A stretch of DNA of 64,000 nucleotides from an uncultured Pelagibacteraceae bacterium (GTDB lineage Bacteria; Pseudomonadota; Alphaproteobacteria; Pelagibacterales; Pelagibacteraceae), in NCBI GenBank assembly GCA_902605035.1, contig CACLBB010000007.1:1-64000 (forward strand). Direction: 5' to 3'. Of the stretch, positions 21,627-32,279 are shown in pieces; the first letter of the stretch is position 1; each line of letters begins with the position of its first letter. Below the pieces are notes generated by a model. It was not told where the DNA came from. It saw only the letters and a program-made list of their open reading frames with translations, and made no database searches. The position numbers were made by a program, and so were the translations under genes.

Positions 21627-21878
21627 ATGCCTAATACAAAATCAGCAATTAGAAGAGTGAGAAGAGTTAAAAAACAAACTCAAATTAACCGGATTAGAAA
21701 AAGCAAATACAAAAATGCAGTAAAGCAAATGGAATTGTTAATCAACTCTAAAGATAAAGCAAAATCAAAGAAATATTTTTCAAAGTTTCAATCAATTCTA
21801 ATGCAGGTTGCTAAATCAGGAGTAGTAAGTAGAAGAACTGCAGCTAGAAAAATTTCGCGAGTTTCAAAAAAAATTTAA
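21627..21878 (+). CDS. rpsT: 30S ribosomal protein S20
   Basis: 16S rRNA-binding protein of the small subunit body. 83 residues, highly basic, starting MPNTKSAIRRVRRVKK and containing the C-terminal GVVSRRTAARKISR, both typical of S20. The rpsT-dnaA adjacency is common in alphaproteobacteria. A terminator-like hairpin follows about 70 bases downstream. Confidence 0.96.
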   Translation: MPNTKSAIRRVRRVKKQTQINRIRKSKYKNAVKQMELLINSKDKAKSKKYFSKFQSILMQVAKSGVVSRRTAARKISRVSKKI

Positions 21879-21950
21879 TTTAATCTTAGTGCTACAAATT
21901 GATTTATCTAGAAAAATAAATCTATATTTAGTTTTTTTCTTAAAAATAAA

Positions 21951-21998
21951 ACAACTTTAATTTCTTTTAATAGTTGTAATTTTTTTTAATTTTTTTTT
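21951..21998 (+). terminator. rpsT terminator
   Basis: ACAACT+TTAA (21951-21960) pairs with TTAA and AGTTGT (21967-21977) across a TTTCTT loop with one bulged T, giving ten pairs. Two T-runs follow (21980-21987 and 21990-21998). A reasonable intrinsic terminator for rpsT in an AT-rich genome. Confidence 0.6.
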
Positions 21999-22015
21999 CT
22001 ATCAGGACGCTAATG

Positions 22016-22052
22016 TTACAACCCAATCAAGTTTTTTTTTAATTACAACCCA
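22016..22052 (+). repeat. direct repeat TTACAACCCA upstream of dnaA
   Basis: The ten bases TTACAACCCA occur at 22016-22025 and 22043-22052, 27 bases start to start (about two and a half helical turns), in the 234-base gap between rpsT and dnaA. They are the only GC-rich words in an otherwise A/T tract. They do not match the DnaA box (TTATCCACA) well. They may be binding sites for a regulator of dnaA or part of an origin region; function unknown. Confidence 0.5.
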
Positions 22053-22059
22053 CAGCTAC

Positions 22060-22102
22060 TTGCAAAAGTTTTAAAAAAAGCGTTTAAAGGAATCTCTTTA
22101 AA
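22060..22102 (+). promoter_or_regulatory. predicted dnaA promoter with inverted repeat
   Basis: TTGCAA (22060-22065), 17-base spacer, TTTAAA (22083-22088). The -10 is also the left arm of a perfect inverted repeat TTTAAAG / CTTTAAA (22083-22089 and 22096-22102, six-base loop), which ends ten bases before the dnaA ATG. The repeat could be an operator over the start site or an mRNA hairpin at the ribosome-binding region. Confidence 0.4.
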
Positions 22103-22112
22103 AATTTATTAC

Positions 22113-23504
22113 ATGGACAAAAATAATATCAAAAAACAAAATCTTTATGTTTCCGAAGAAGAAAAAACTTTGAATTGGGGAGAAGTAAAAGACTCATTTA
22201 AAAAAACATTTGGAAATGAAATTTATACAAGCTGGCTTCAAAAAATTTCTCTGATTAAAGAATATAATGATTATCTAATATTAGGTGTTCCTACTAGGTT
22301 TTTTAGAGACTGGATAGTATCAAGGTATTTAGATAAAATACTTGAACAAGTAAAAAGTTTTAAACTTAGTCTCAACCGAATTGAATTTAAGATTATTGAG
22401 GATAGTAAAAATAGTTCAGACTTAACAAAAATAGATGAGCTTAATAAAGTAACGGAAATAAAAGACTCAATTCTTAATTATAATAGACTTAATCCTAGTT
22501 TAAATTTTGATAATTTTATAAAGGGCAAAAGTAACGATATTGCCTTATCCTACTCAAAGAAAGTTTGTGAACATATATCTAGATATAATCCTTTATATAT
22601 ATGCGGAGGAGTTGGTCTTGGTAAAACACATTTGTTAAATGCCATAGGGCTACAACTTCAATCTGAAAATAATGTTATGTTTATTTCTGCAGAAAGATTT
22701 ATGTATCATTTTATAAAATCAATTAAAAAAAACGATATGGTAAACTTTAAAGATTTTTTTAGAAAATCATCAGTTTTTATAATTGACGATATTCAATTTA
22801 TTAGAGGTAAAGAAAGCCTTCAGGAAGAATTTTTTCATACTTTTAATAGTTTAATGGACAAAGGGTCTCAAATCATCATTTCAGCGGACAGAACGCCTAT
22901 GAAATTAGATAGAGTGCAAGAGAGAATTAAATCAAGATTAGCTGGAGGATTGGTAGTTGATATAGACTCACCAGACCTGGAGCTTAAGGTAAATATCATA
23001 AAGAAAAAAATTTTAGAAATTGAAAGTCAATTTAAAGAAAACATTAATTTAAGTGAGGAAGTTATTAGTTATATAGCCTCAGAAAGTAAAACAAATATTA
23101 GAGAACTTATTGGTATTTTAAACAGAGTAATAGCATTTAGTAGAGTTCACAATAAAGTTTTAACTATAAGTGATTGCAAAAACATTTTAAAAGATGTGTT
23201 TAGTCAAATTAAAGTAGTAACGGTTGATAAAATTCAGAATGTTGTGTCTAATTTTTTTAATATTCCATTAAGTGATATGTTATCACAAAGACGGTCTAGA
23301 CCTCTTGCCAGACCAAGACAAATTGCAATGTTTTTAGCAAAAAAAATGACCTCAAGGTCATTACCTGAAATTGGAAGACGGTTTGCGAATAGGGATCATA
23401 CAACAGTGATACACGCTGTTAAAACTATAGTAAGATTATCTGAGCAAGATGATGAAATGAAAAAAAATATTAGTCAAATAAGAAGTCTTTTGTTGGAACA
23501 GTAA
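22113..23504 (+). CDS. dnaA: chromosomal replication initiator protein DnaA
   Basis: AAA+ ATPase that melts the origin. Domain I at the N terminus (WGEVKDSFKKTFGNEIYTSW), short variable domain II, domain III with Walker A GGVGLGKTH (about 165) and Walker B FIIDDIQF (about 225), and domain IV with the DNA-binding signature NRDHTTVIHAVKTI (about 430). The signature is preceded by FAN in place of the common FGG. 463 residues. dnaN follows after five bases. Confidence 0.97.
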   Translation: MDKNNIKKQNLYVSEEEKTLNWGEVKDSFKKTFGNEIYTSWLQKISLIKEYNDYLILGVPTRFFRDWIVSRYLDKILEQVKSFKLSLNRIEFKIIEDSKNSSDLTKIDELNKVTEIKDSILNYNRLNPSLNFDNFIKGKSNDIALSYSKKVCEHISRYNPLYICGGVGLGKTHLLNAIGLQLQSENNVMFISAERFMYHFIKSIKKNDMVNFKDFFRKSSVFIIDDIQFIRGKESLQEEFFHTFNSLMDKGSQIIISADRTPMKLDRVQERIKSRLAGGLVVDIDSPDLELKVNIIKKKILEIESQFKENINLSEEVISYIASESKTNIRELIGILNRVIAFSRVHNKVLTISDCKNILKDVFSQIKVVTVDKIQNVVSNFFNIPLSDMLSQRRSRPLARPRQIAMFLAKKMTSRSLPEIGRRFANRDHTTVIHAVKTIVRLSEQDDEMKKNISQIRSLLLEQ

Positions 23505-23509
23505 TTTAT

Positions 23510-24625
23510 ATGGAGTTTATTGTTAAAAGAGATATTTTGCTTAAATCACTTAATTTTGTTCAAGGGGTAATAGAGAAAAAAAATACCTTACCTATACTTT
23601 CAAATGTTCTATTGCAGTTAAAAGATAACAAATTATCTTTAGTTGCAACTGATCTAGATTTAATATTTTATGACGAGATCTCTGAGATTAAAGTTTTAAA
23701 AGAAGGAAGCACAACTACATCAGCAGCGATCATTTATGATATTCTTAGAAAGATATCTTCAAATGCAGATTTAAAGTTTGATTTAAAGACAGAAAATAAA
23801 CTAAGTTTAAAAAGTGATAACTCTGATTTTAACTTACTTTGTTTACCCACAGACAATTTCCCCACTTTTGCTGATGAATTTGAAAATCAGGAAATTCAAT
23901 TAAATAACAAAAAATTTCTTAAGCTATTAAACAAAACTAAAATAGCTATTTCAAATGACGATACTAGACATTACTTAAACGGAGTATTTTTACACTTAAC
24001 CGAGGCTCACGGTAGGAATTTTTTAACAGGAGTAGCAACCGACAGCCATAGACTATCATCAAGTAGTTTAGAAATTGAGAATTCTAATAATTTTTCATCT
24101 TTGATTTTGCCCAAAAAAACTGTTTTTCAGCTGTGTTCTCTACTAGCAGAGTCAAATGAAAAACTATCTATGCAAACTAGTGAAAACAAAATTAAATTTA
24201 CCTTAGGAAAAATAAAGTTAATTTCTAAAGTCATAGATGGAAAATTTCCTGATTACAGAAAAGTGGTACCAACAGATAATAATAAATCCTTAGTAGTGCC
24301 TTCAAAAGATTTTATCAGTTCAATTGAACGGGTAGCTAGTGTCTCTTTAGATAGAAAAGAGGGAGTAAAATTGGCAATAAGCAAAGAAAATATTCAGCTT
24401 TCAGTTAATAGTGCAAGTTCAGGTGAAGGAAATGAGATTATTAAAGCAGATTTTAACTCTGATAATTTAAATATAAGCTTTAATTCAAAATATTTGATCG
24501 ATATTGCTTCAGAAGTAGATGATAAAAACTTAAAAATGAATTTTAAAGATCCTGTTTCACCTGTACTAATTGAAGATGCGTCTGATAAAAACAGTTATTA
24601 CGTTATAATGCCGATGAAAATCTAG
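23510..24625 (+). CDS. dnaN: DNA polymerase III beta sliding clamp
   Basis: Ring-shaped processivity clamp that tethers polymerase III and other DNA enzymes. 371 residues with three clamp repeats; the N-terminal block reads KNTLPILSNVLL and the C terminus ends YYVIMPMKI, close to the universal (V/I)MPMR(L/I). Five bases after dnaA. The usual next gene recF is absent; 135 bases of AT-rich spacer lead to gyrB. Confidence 0.96.
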   Translation: MEFIVKRDILLKSLNFVQGVIEKKNTLPILSNVLLQLKDNKLSLVATDLDLIFYDEISEIKVLKEGSTTTSAAIIYDILRKISSNADLKFDLKTENKLSLKSDNSDFNLLCLPTDNFPTFADEFENQEIQLNNKKFLKLLNKTKIAISNDDTRHYLNGVFLHLTEAHGRNFLTGVATDSHRLSSSSLEIENSNNFSSLILPKKTVFQLCSLLAESNEKLSMQTSENKIKFTLGKIKLISKVIDGKFPDYRKVVPTDNNKSLVVPSKDFISSIERVASVSLDRKEGVKLAISKENIQLSVNSASSGEGNEIIKADFNSDNLNISFNSKYLIDIASEVDDKNLKMNFKDPVSPVLIEDASDKNSYYVIMPMKI

Positions 24626-24751
24626 TTTTGTGAATATTTAGCAAAAATTTTTTATTTTAACTTAAAACCATTGGTATTTAATCATTCTAAGCACTGCATA
24701 ATGATGATCGTTTTATATTAATTAAAAAAGATGATATACATAGGCATCTAA

Positions 24752-26821
<2,070 letters not shown>

Positions 26822-26828
26822 TTTTAAG

Positions 26829-28118
26829 ATGAATTTTTCTACTCTTTTTAGAATAGGAGAAAATCTTAATTTAGACAGAAAAACTCTAGTTTACTTAAGA
26901 TGGATAGCAATTATAGGTCAAATATTTGCTATTAACATAGTTTTTTTTGTTTTAAAGCTAGAATTTCCGATTTTAATAGCATATTCAGTGATTTTTCTAG
27001 GCTTATTATCGAATCTTTATTTACAATTCGGAATAAAAAAAGTTCAGCTAAAGGATTTTTATGCAGGCACATTTCTATTTTTAGATTTAATTCAACTTTC
27101 TTTTTTATTATATTTAACTGGTGGGATATCTAATCCTTTCTCAATATTATTAATGGTTCCAACTGTAGTATCTTCTACATTTTTAAGTTTAGGCACCACT
27201 ATTATTTTAGGATTATCAACGATTTGTTTTTTATTTTTGTTAACTGTTTTTCACTATCCTCTTCCAGGAATACATGAAAATTCTTTTACTTTTCCGGAAT
27301 TCTATCTAGTGGGATTTTTTATAGCAATAATTATCGGGTTAGTATTTTTAGGTTACTTTGGTGTGAGATTTTCTGGTGAAACTAAAAAAAGATCAGAAGC
27401 TTTAAACAAATTACAAGAAATACTTGCAAAAGAATATGAATTAGAGTCGTTAGGTGGACAAGCAGCTGCAGCAGCACATTCTTTAGGAACACCACTTGCA
27501 ACAATAAGTGTTGTGGCAAAAGAACTTAAAAAAGAAATTGGTAACAATAAAGAATATGCAAAGGATATCGATTTATTGATTAGCCAAACAAAAAGATGTA
27601 GTGAAATATTAAAAAAGATATCAAAAAAACAAATCAAGGAAGATCAATTTTTTAATTTTTTGACCTTAGAGGACTTAATTAATGAAATAATCGAAACATT
27701 TAATGAAACATCAACAAAAATGATTAAATTAATTTCTACAAATGATAAAAATAAAATTAATATTAAAAGATCTCCTGAAATTGTTTATGGTTTAAGAAAC
27801 TTTATTGGAAATGCAGTTAAATTTTCCAAAGACGAAATTCATATCATAATAAATAGTGATGAAAAAAATATAGAAATTATCATTAATGATGATGGCCCAG
27901 GATTTCCAGAAGACATAGTAGACATTATTGGCGAACCATACATTAAAAGTAAGTCTGAAGATGTTTCTTCAAATTCTGGTCTAGGCTTGGGAACTTTTTT
28001 AGGTAAAACTTTACTAGAGAGACAATTTGCAAATTTGTCATTTTCTAAAGATAGAAAATTAGGCGGGGCTTCTGTAAAAATTACTTGGAGTGTAAACTAC
28101 TTAAAGTTTAATATTTAA
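26829..28118 (+). CDS. regB: RegB/PrrB-type redox sensor histidine kinase
   Basis: Membrane sensor kinase of the RegB/PrrB/ActS family, which reads the respiratory quinone pool. The first ~190 residues hold about six membrane helices, with the quinone-site heptapeptide type GGxxNPF (GGISNPF, about residue 98). The H-box reads AAAHSLGTPLATI (phospho-acceptor His about 217); the family normally has Glu after the His (HELGTP), here Ser. The redox Cys is kept in QTKRCSEILKK, and the ATP lid motifs DDGPGFP and SGLGLGTFLGKT are intact. Its partner regA is at 32413, separated by the polyamine operon. It converges with aguA, overlapping by four bases. Confidence 0.9.
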   Translation: MNFSTLFRIGENLNLDRKTLVYLRWIAIIGQIFAINIVFFVLKLEFPILIAYSVIFLGLLSNLYLQFGIKKVQLKDFYAGTFLFLDLIQLSFLLYLTGGISNPFSILLMVPTVVSSTFLSLGTTIILGLSTICFLFLLTVFHYPLPGIHENSFTFPEFYLVGFFIAIIIGLVFLGYFGVRFSGETKKRSEALNKLQEILAKEYELESLGGQAAAAAHSLGTPLATISVVAKELKKEIGNNKEYAKDIDLLISQTKRCSEILKKISKKQIKEDQFFNFLTLEDLINEIIETFNETSTKMIKLISTNDKNKINIKRSPEIVYGLRNFIGNAVKFSKDEIHIIINSDEKNIEIIINDDGPGFPEDIVDIIGEPYIKSKSEDVSSNSGLGLGTFLGKTLLERQFANLSFSKDRKLGGASVKITWSVNYLKFNI

Positions 28119-29161
28119 ATGGGTTCTTGTTGTGTCAAACAATGAACAGCACCAAATCCCCAAATTAAATTAGAACAATCTATTGGAATTATCTTTCTTT
28201 TATAAAAATGTTTCCTAAAAATTTTAAGAATCATTTTATCTTTTTTGTCTTTAAAAACTGGAACTAAAACTATCTTATTAGCTATATAGAAATTTAGATA
28301 AGAGGCAGGCACTCTTGCTCCTTCGATAAATTTTGGTTTAGGCATTGGTAACTTAATGATTTCTAATTCCTTATTTTTATTCATCTTACTAATTATGTTA
28401 TAGTTGGCTTTAAGGTTTTTATAATTCGCATCTTTTTTATTATTTTCATATGCGATAAATATTTTTTTTTCATCTATAAATCTTGCAATGTCATCGATAT
28501 GTCCATGAGTATCATCTCCTGTAATTCCTTTATTTAGCCATAAAACTTTTTTAATACCTAAATACTTTTCAAATAAGTTTTCATATTCTAACTTTGATAT
28601 TCCAGGGTTTCTTTCTTGTATTTTACTTAGCAAACATTCTTTAGTAGTTAATAAAGTACCCTTTCCATTGACATCTATAGAGCCACCTTCAAGTACAACT
28701 TTTCTTTTTTTTAAAATTGGTTTAAGTGTTTTTAAATTAGTTATTTTTTTAATCTTAGCGCAAATCTTGTTATCTTTTTGAAAATCTTGATATTTAGCCC
28801 ACGCATTAAATTCCCAATCTAATAAAATTTTTTTATTCTTTCTATCTTTGATAAAAAAAGGAAATGAATCTCTCAACCAAACTCTGTTTGTTTTACATAC
28901 AATAAATTTTAAATTTTTATACTTTGTCTTATAATCTTTTAAAAATTTGATTATTTTTTTTTTACTTTTAATATTTTCAACAATTATATTTACTTTTTGA
29001 ACTTTTGAAATTTGTGAGATAATTTCAGCAAAAACACTTGGTATTTGTCTAAATTTATTTGGCCAATCTTTTTTATTATGTGGCCAAGCTACCCAAGTAG
29101 ATTTTTGCTTTTCCCATTCAGCAGGCATTCTGTAATTGAATTCTTTAGGCAGGCTAACCAT
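28115..29161 (-). CDS. aguA: agmatine deiminase
   Basis: Guanidino-modifying enzyme converting agmatine to N-carbamoylputrescine and ammonia. Family motifs: MPAEWEKQKSTWVAWPH at the N terminus, VLEGGSIDVNGKGTLLTT (about 180), the His/Asp block GDDTHGHIDDIARF (about 225) and the catalytic Cys in the C-terminal GFGAVHCLTQQEP. The start is placed at MVSLPKEF, which overlaps the end of aguB by eight bases; an upstream in-frame Met would extend far into aguB. Last gene of the four-gene polyamine operon. Confidence 0.9.
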   Translation of the reverse strand: MVSLPKEFNYRMPAEWEKQKSTWVAWPHNKKDWPNKFRQIPSVFAEIISQISKVQKVNIIVENIKSKKKIIKFLKDYKTKYKNLKFIVCKTNRVWLRDSFPFFIKDRKNKKILLDWEFNAWAKYQDFQKDNKICAKIKKITNLKTLKPILKKRKVVLEGGSIDVNGKGTLLTTKECLLSKIQERNPGISKLEYENLFEKYLGIKKVLWLNKGITGDDTHGHIDDIARFIDEKKIFIAYENNKKDANYKNLKANYNIISKMNKNKELEIIKLPMPKPKFIEGARVPASYLNFYIANKIVLVPVFKDKKDKMILKIFRKHFYKRKIIPIDCSNLIWGFGAVHCLTQQEPI

Positions 29162-30029
29162 CTTTTGGATTTTTAAGTATACCTTTGTAAAAATCAATTC
29201 TTCTATCTCGAAAAAAGGGCCAGTGTCTTCGAGCAGTTTCTATCTTTTTAAAGTCTATATCACAAATTATAATTTGTTCTTTCAGTTTTGCTTTTTTAAC
29301 TACATTCCCATTTGGATCAAATATAACGCTATTGCCCCAAAATTCTAATTTTTTTGAATTTTGTTTTTCTAATCCTACTCTATTAATTGCAGCTACATAC
29401 ACTCCATTCGCAATTGCATGAGACCTTTGAATAGACAGCCAAGATTCTAATTGAGCTTTTCCAAATTTTTTTCTCTCCTTAGGGTGCCATCCAATCGCAG
29501 TTGGAAAAAAAAGAATTTGAGCTCCCTTTAATACTGTTAATCTAGCTGCTTCAGGAAACCACTGATCCCAGCAAATTAAAGTTCCTAAACTACCTTTTGA
29601 AGTTTTAAAAGACTTGAAACCAAGATCGCCTGGTGTGAAATAAAATTTTTCATAATATTGTGGATCATCTGGTATATGCATTTTTCTGTACTTACCTTGG
29701 AGTTTACCTCTTTCGTTAATCACTACACATGTATTATGGTAAATGCCCAATGTTCTTTTTTCAAAAATAGACAAAACTAATATTAATTTTAACTTTTTCG
29801 CTATATTTGAAAATAGCTCAGTAGTTGGCCCTGGAATTTTTTCTGAAAGATTAAAATGAGAATGTTTCTCCGTTTGACAAAAGTATTTTGTTAAAAATAA
29901 TTCAGGTAAACAAACTATTTCTGCTCCCTTACGTTTAGCAGCATATATTTTTGATATTGCATTTAAAATATTTTTACTTTTTTCTGATGACATTTTCATC
30001 TGTATCAGAGCTAATTTTATCTTACTCAT
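29154..30029 (-). CDS. aguB: N-carbamoylputrescine amidase
   Basis: Nitrilase-superfamily enzyme that hydrolyses N-carbamoylputrescine to putrescine. The Glu-Lys-Cys triad is visible: Glu in CLPELFLTKYF (about 48), Lys in YRKMHIPDDP (about 117) and Cys in LICWDQWFPEAAR (about 155). The AguB-like segment PQYYEKFYFTPGD supports this substrate over other amidases. Start at MSKIKLALIQMK (291 residues); the longer in-frame ORF upstream only adds non-family residues and would run into the preceding gene. The next gene aguA completes the agmatine-to-putrescine pair. Confidence 0.9.
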   Translation of the reverse strand: MSKIKLALIQMKMSSEKSKNILNAISKIYAAKRKGAEIVCLPELFLTKYFCQTEKHSHFNLSEKIPGPTTELFSNIAKKLKLILVLSIFEKRTLGIYHNTCVVINERGKLQGKYRKMHIPDDPQYYEKFYFTPGDLGFKSFKTSKGSLGTLICWDQWFPEAARLTVLKGAQILFFPTAIGWHPKERKKFGKAQLESWLSIQRSHAIANGVYVAAINRVGLEKQNSKKLEFWGNSVIFDPNGNVVKKAKLKEQIIICDIDFKKIETARRHWPFFRDRRIDFYKGILKNPKDG

Positions 30030-30030
30030 A

Positions 30031-31077
30031 TCATTTGAATAATTTTTGAAAATTTCTTCTTTCTCTTTTCTTCCAATTTTGTCTATGATATACGTCACTT
30101 GCAATTAATGGCAAAACACTTGTTGCCTCTGCAAAAACCATTTGCTCTCTTGCAATGTCTACTTTACCCCACGAGCTAGCTTCTTTCAAAGTTGAACTAC
30201 TACAAGCTCCATCCCTTGTGTCTGCTACTGTAATTTGAATTGCGTACTTATGCATATCAACTTTTTTTCCTATAAGATCTGCACATACGACTGTATCTTG
30301 AACAAAATTTTTGGGCACTCCTCCACCAACCATAAGCAAACCTGATTGTTTAGATTTTATCTTAATTTCAGTGAGCTCTCTCATCTCCCGCACTGAGTCT
30401 ATAGTAATATGTTTCTTCGGATTTTGCTCTTGATGCATTACCAAGCCAAATCCAGCTGAACTATCAGTGAAAGCTGGGCAAAAAATTGGAACGTTGTTAT
30501 TATACGCTGTTTCTATTAAAGAACCTTTTTTTTTGGCGTTAGTTTTTAAAAATTTTCCTAATTCGTAAATAAATTCTCTTGATGTATAAGCTCTTGGTTC
30601 TAATGAATTAGCAACATCACAAATAGCTTTATCACAAGCTTGAAGCTCTTCTTCGTCAATATAAGTGTCATAAATGCGATCGATGTAGTTTTTTCTGAGT
30701 TCTGTATCATCTTGGAACTGAGATCCCTGATAATGTTTGAAACCTAGAGACTCAAAAAAATCCATATCAATTATTGAGGCTCCAGTTGCCACAATAGCAT
30801 CTACCATATTGTATTTGACTAAATCAGAATACAGGTCCATACAACCTCCCGCAGAAGTAGAGCCTGCAATAGTTAAGAATATCGAACAGTTTTGATCTAT
30901 AATCATTTCGTTGTAAATTTTAGCTGCACTTGCTGTGTCTCTAGATGTGAATGACATCTTGCTCATTCCATCAATTATTTTTCTAGCATCAAAAGATTTT
31001 ATATCGATGTGCTCTACTGGAGTGCTTAAAAAAGAATTTTTATTGTGACCTATATTAGGACTGTTTTTTTTTGTCAT
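30031..31077 (-). CDS. deoxyhypusine-synthase-like aminobutyltransferase
   Basis: NAD-dependent enzyme family that moves the 4-aminobutyl group of a polyamine. The catalytic Lys region SSWGKV (near residue 310 of 348) and the nucleotide-site glycines LMVGGGVPKN (about 255) are present. Relative to human deoxyhypusine synthase (alignment from memory) the Asp of the DG pair, the Glu four residues before the Trp, and Trp and Lys of WGK are kept, but the His after the GGG loop is Asn (GGGVPKNF) and one spermidine-binding Asp becomes Cys. Bacteria have no eIF5A, so a homospermidine-synthase-like role acting on putrescine is more likely, as shown for the Anabaena homologue SpeY. The ATG overlaps the decarboxylase stop (TAATG). 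Confidence 0.8.
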   Translation of the reverse strand: MTKKNSPNIGHNKNSFLSTPVEHIDIKSFDARKIIDGMSKMSFTSRDTASAAKIYNEMIIDQNCSIFLTIAGSTSAGGCMDLYSDLVKYNMVDAIVATGASIIDMDFFESLGFKHYQGSQFQDDTELRKNYIDRIYDTYIDEEELQACDKAICDVANSLEPRAYTSREFIYELGKFLKTNAKKKGSLIETAYNNNVPIFCPAFTDSSAGFGLVMHQEQNPKKHITIDSVREMRELTEIKIKSKQSGLLMVGGGVPKNFVQDTVVCADLIGKKVDMHKYAIQITVADTRDGACSSSTLKEASSWGKVDIAREQMVFAEATSVLPLIASDVYHRQNWKKRERRNFQKLFK

Positions 31078-32255
31078 TAAGCAACCAAGCAATCAACTTT
31101 ACTAGAGTCGTCATACATTGACATAATTGGCTTGTCAGTTAGCTCAAAAATTTCGTCTGAATAAAAACCGTTAAATTTTGTTCTAAAAGTTAAACCGTAA
31201 GCTCCTAGTTGGCCTAATTCTATATAGTCACCTTCTTTAATATTGTTTGGTAACAAAAAAGGTCCTTTCATATAATCTAAACTATCACAAGTTGGTCCAA
31301 AAAAGTTAAAAGAAGTGAATTTTTTTGAGTGAACTCTTCCATTAGTAATCATTTTGCTTGGAAGCACAAAATTTGGAACACCAGCATCAAATAATGATCC
31401 GTAAGTTCCATCGTTAATATATAGTTTTTGTTTTTTTCTTAAAATAACTTTAATTATTGTTGATCCGCTCTCCGCAACAATAGCTCTACCTGGTTCACAA
31501 ATAATTTCGGGAAGTTTTCGCAACTTAAGTTTATCTAAAGAAACTTTAATTTCATCAAGGTAATTTTTAATTGGTTCTGGATTTAAATCTGGATAAATTG
31601 ATGGAAATCCACCACCTATATTAATAATGTCTGGAGTAATCTTGGTTTTTTTTATAATACTTCCTATTTCTTGAATTCCTTTTGAATATGAGATTTTATG
31701 CATACATTGAGAACCAACGTGAAAACTAATTCCAAGTTTCTTTGAATATTCTTTAGATAATCTAATTAAACCTAATGACTCAGAAGTTGACGCGCCGAAT
31801 TTTCGTGATAAGTCTATTTCTGCATGTTCATTAGAAATAGCAATTCTAACAAACAAATTTAAATCTTTTGCGTTATTTGTAGCATTTAATATTTTTCTTA
31901 GTTCATCTTTATGATCTAATGCAAAATTTTTTACACCGTAATCAAAATAAGCAGAAGCAATACTTTCTTTGCTCTTAACAGTATGCATAAAATATAAATT
32001 TGCATCTGATTTGATCTTTTTAATTAATTTGATTTCATTCAAAGATGCAACATCGAAATCTTGAATACCATTAGAAATAATTTGTTTAATTACCCTTTCA
32101 TTTGGATTTGTTTTAACTGCATATAAAACTTTACCTGGGAAGTTATCCTTAAAAAATTTTGTAGACTTTTTTATTGACTTTGGCCGTATGCAGTATACGG
32201 GATTGTCAGGTTTTAATTCATTAACTAGTTCGTTAACGTCTTTAAATTTTCGCAT
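31077..32255 (-). CDS. ornithine decarboxylase (alanine-racemase fold)
   Basis: Fold-type III PLP decarboxylase producing putrescine. The PLP Lys is in LYAVKTNP (about 47), followed by the phosphate-binding HVGSQC, GGGFPSIYP and CEPGRAIVAESG blocks. Active-site residues contributed by the other subunit are in NDGTYGS (Asp retained, favouring ornithine over arginine) and GPTCDSLD (catalytic Cys). 392 residues. Lysine as an alternative substrate cannot be excluded. It leads the operon decarboxylase - DHS-like - aguB - aguA, has a good SD (AAGGAA, 32269-32264, eight bases from ATG), and its leader folds as a pseudoknot. Confidence 0.88.
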   Translation of the reverse strand: MRKFKDVNELVNELKPDNPVYCIRPKSIKKSTKFFKDNFPGKVLYAVKTNPNERVIKQIISNGIQDFDVASLNEIKLIKKIKSDANLYFMHTVKSKESIASAYFDYGVKNFALDHKDELRKILNATNNAKDLNLFVRIAISNEHAEIDLSRKFGASTSESLGLIRLSKEYSKKLGISFHVGSQCMHKISYSKGIQEIGSIIKKTKITPDIINIGGGFPSIYPDLNPEPIKNYLDEIKVSLDKLKLRKLPEIICEPGRAIVAESGSTIIKVILRKKQKLYINDGTYGSLFDAGVPNFVLPSKMITNGRVHSKKFTSFNFFGPTCDSLDYMKGPFLLPNNIKEGDYIELGQLGAYGLTFRTKFNGFYSDEIFELTDKPIMSMYDDSSKVDCLVA

Positions 32256-32279
32256 TTCATGTGTTCCTTGTTAGTTTAC

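Noticed and set aside
21879-22112. DnaA boxes / proven oriC upstream of dnaA
   Set aside because: Best matches to TTATCCACA have two or three mismatches; no cluster. Only the TTACAACCCA direct repeat is supported.
31077-32255. Arginine decarboxylase identity for the PLP enzyme
   Set aside because: It has the ornithine-type Asp in NDGTYGS and the small fold-III length (392 residues) rather than the ~630-residue SpeA architecture.
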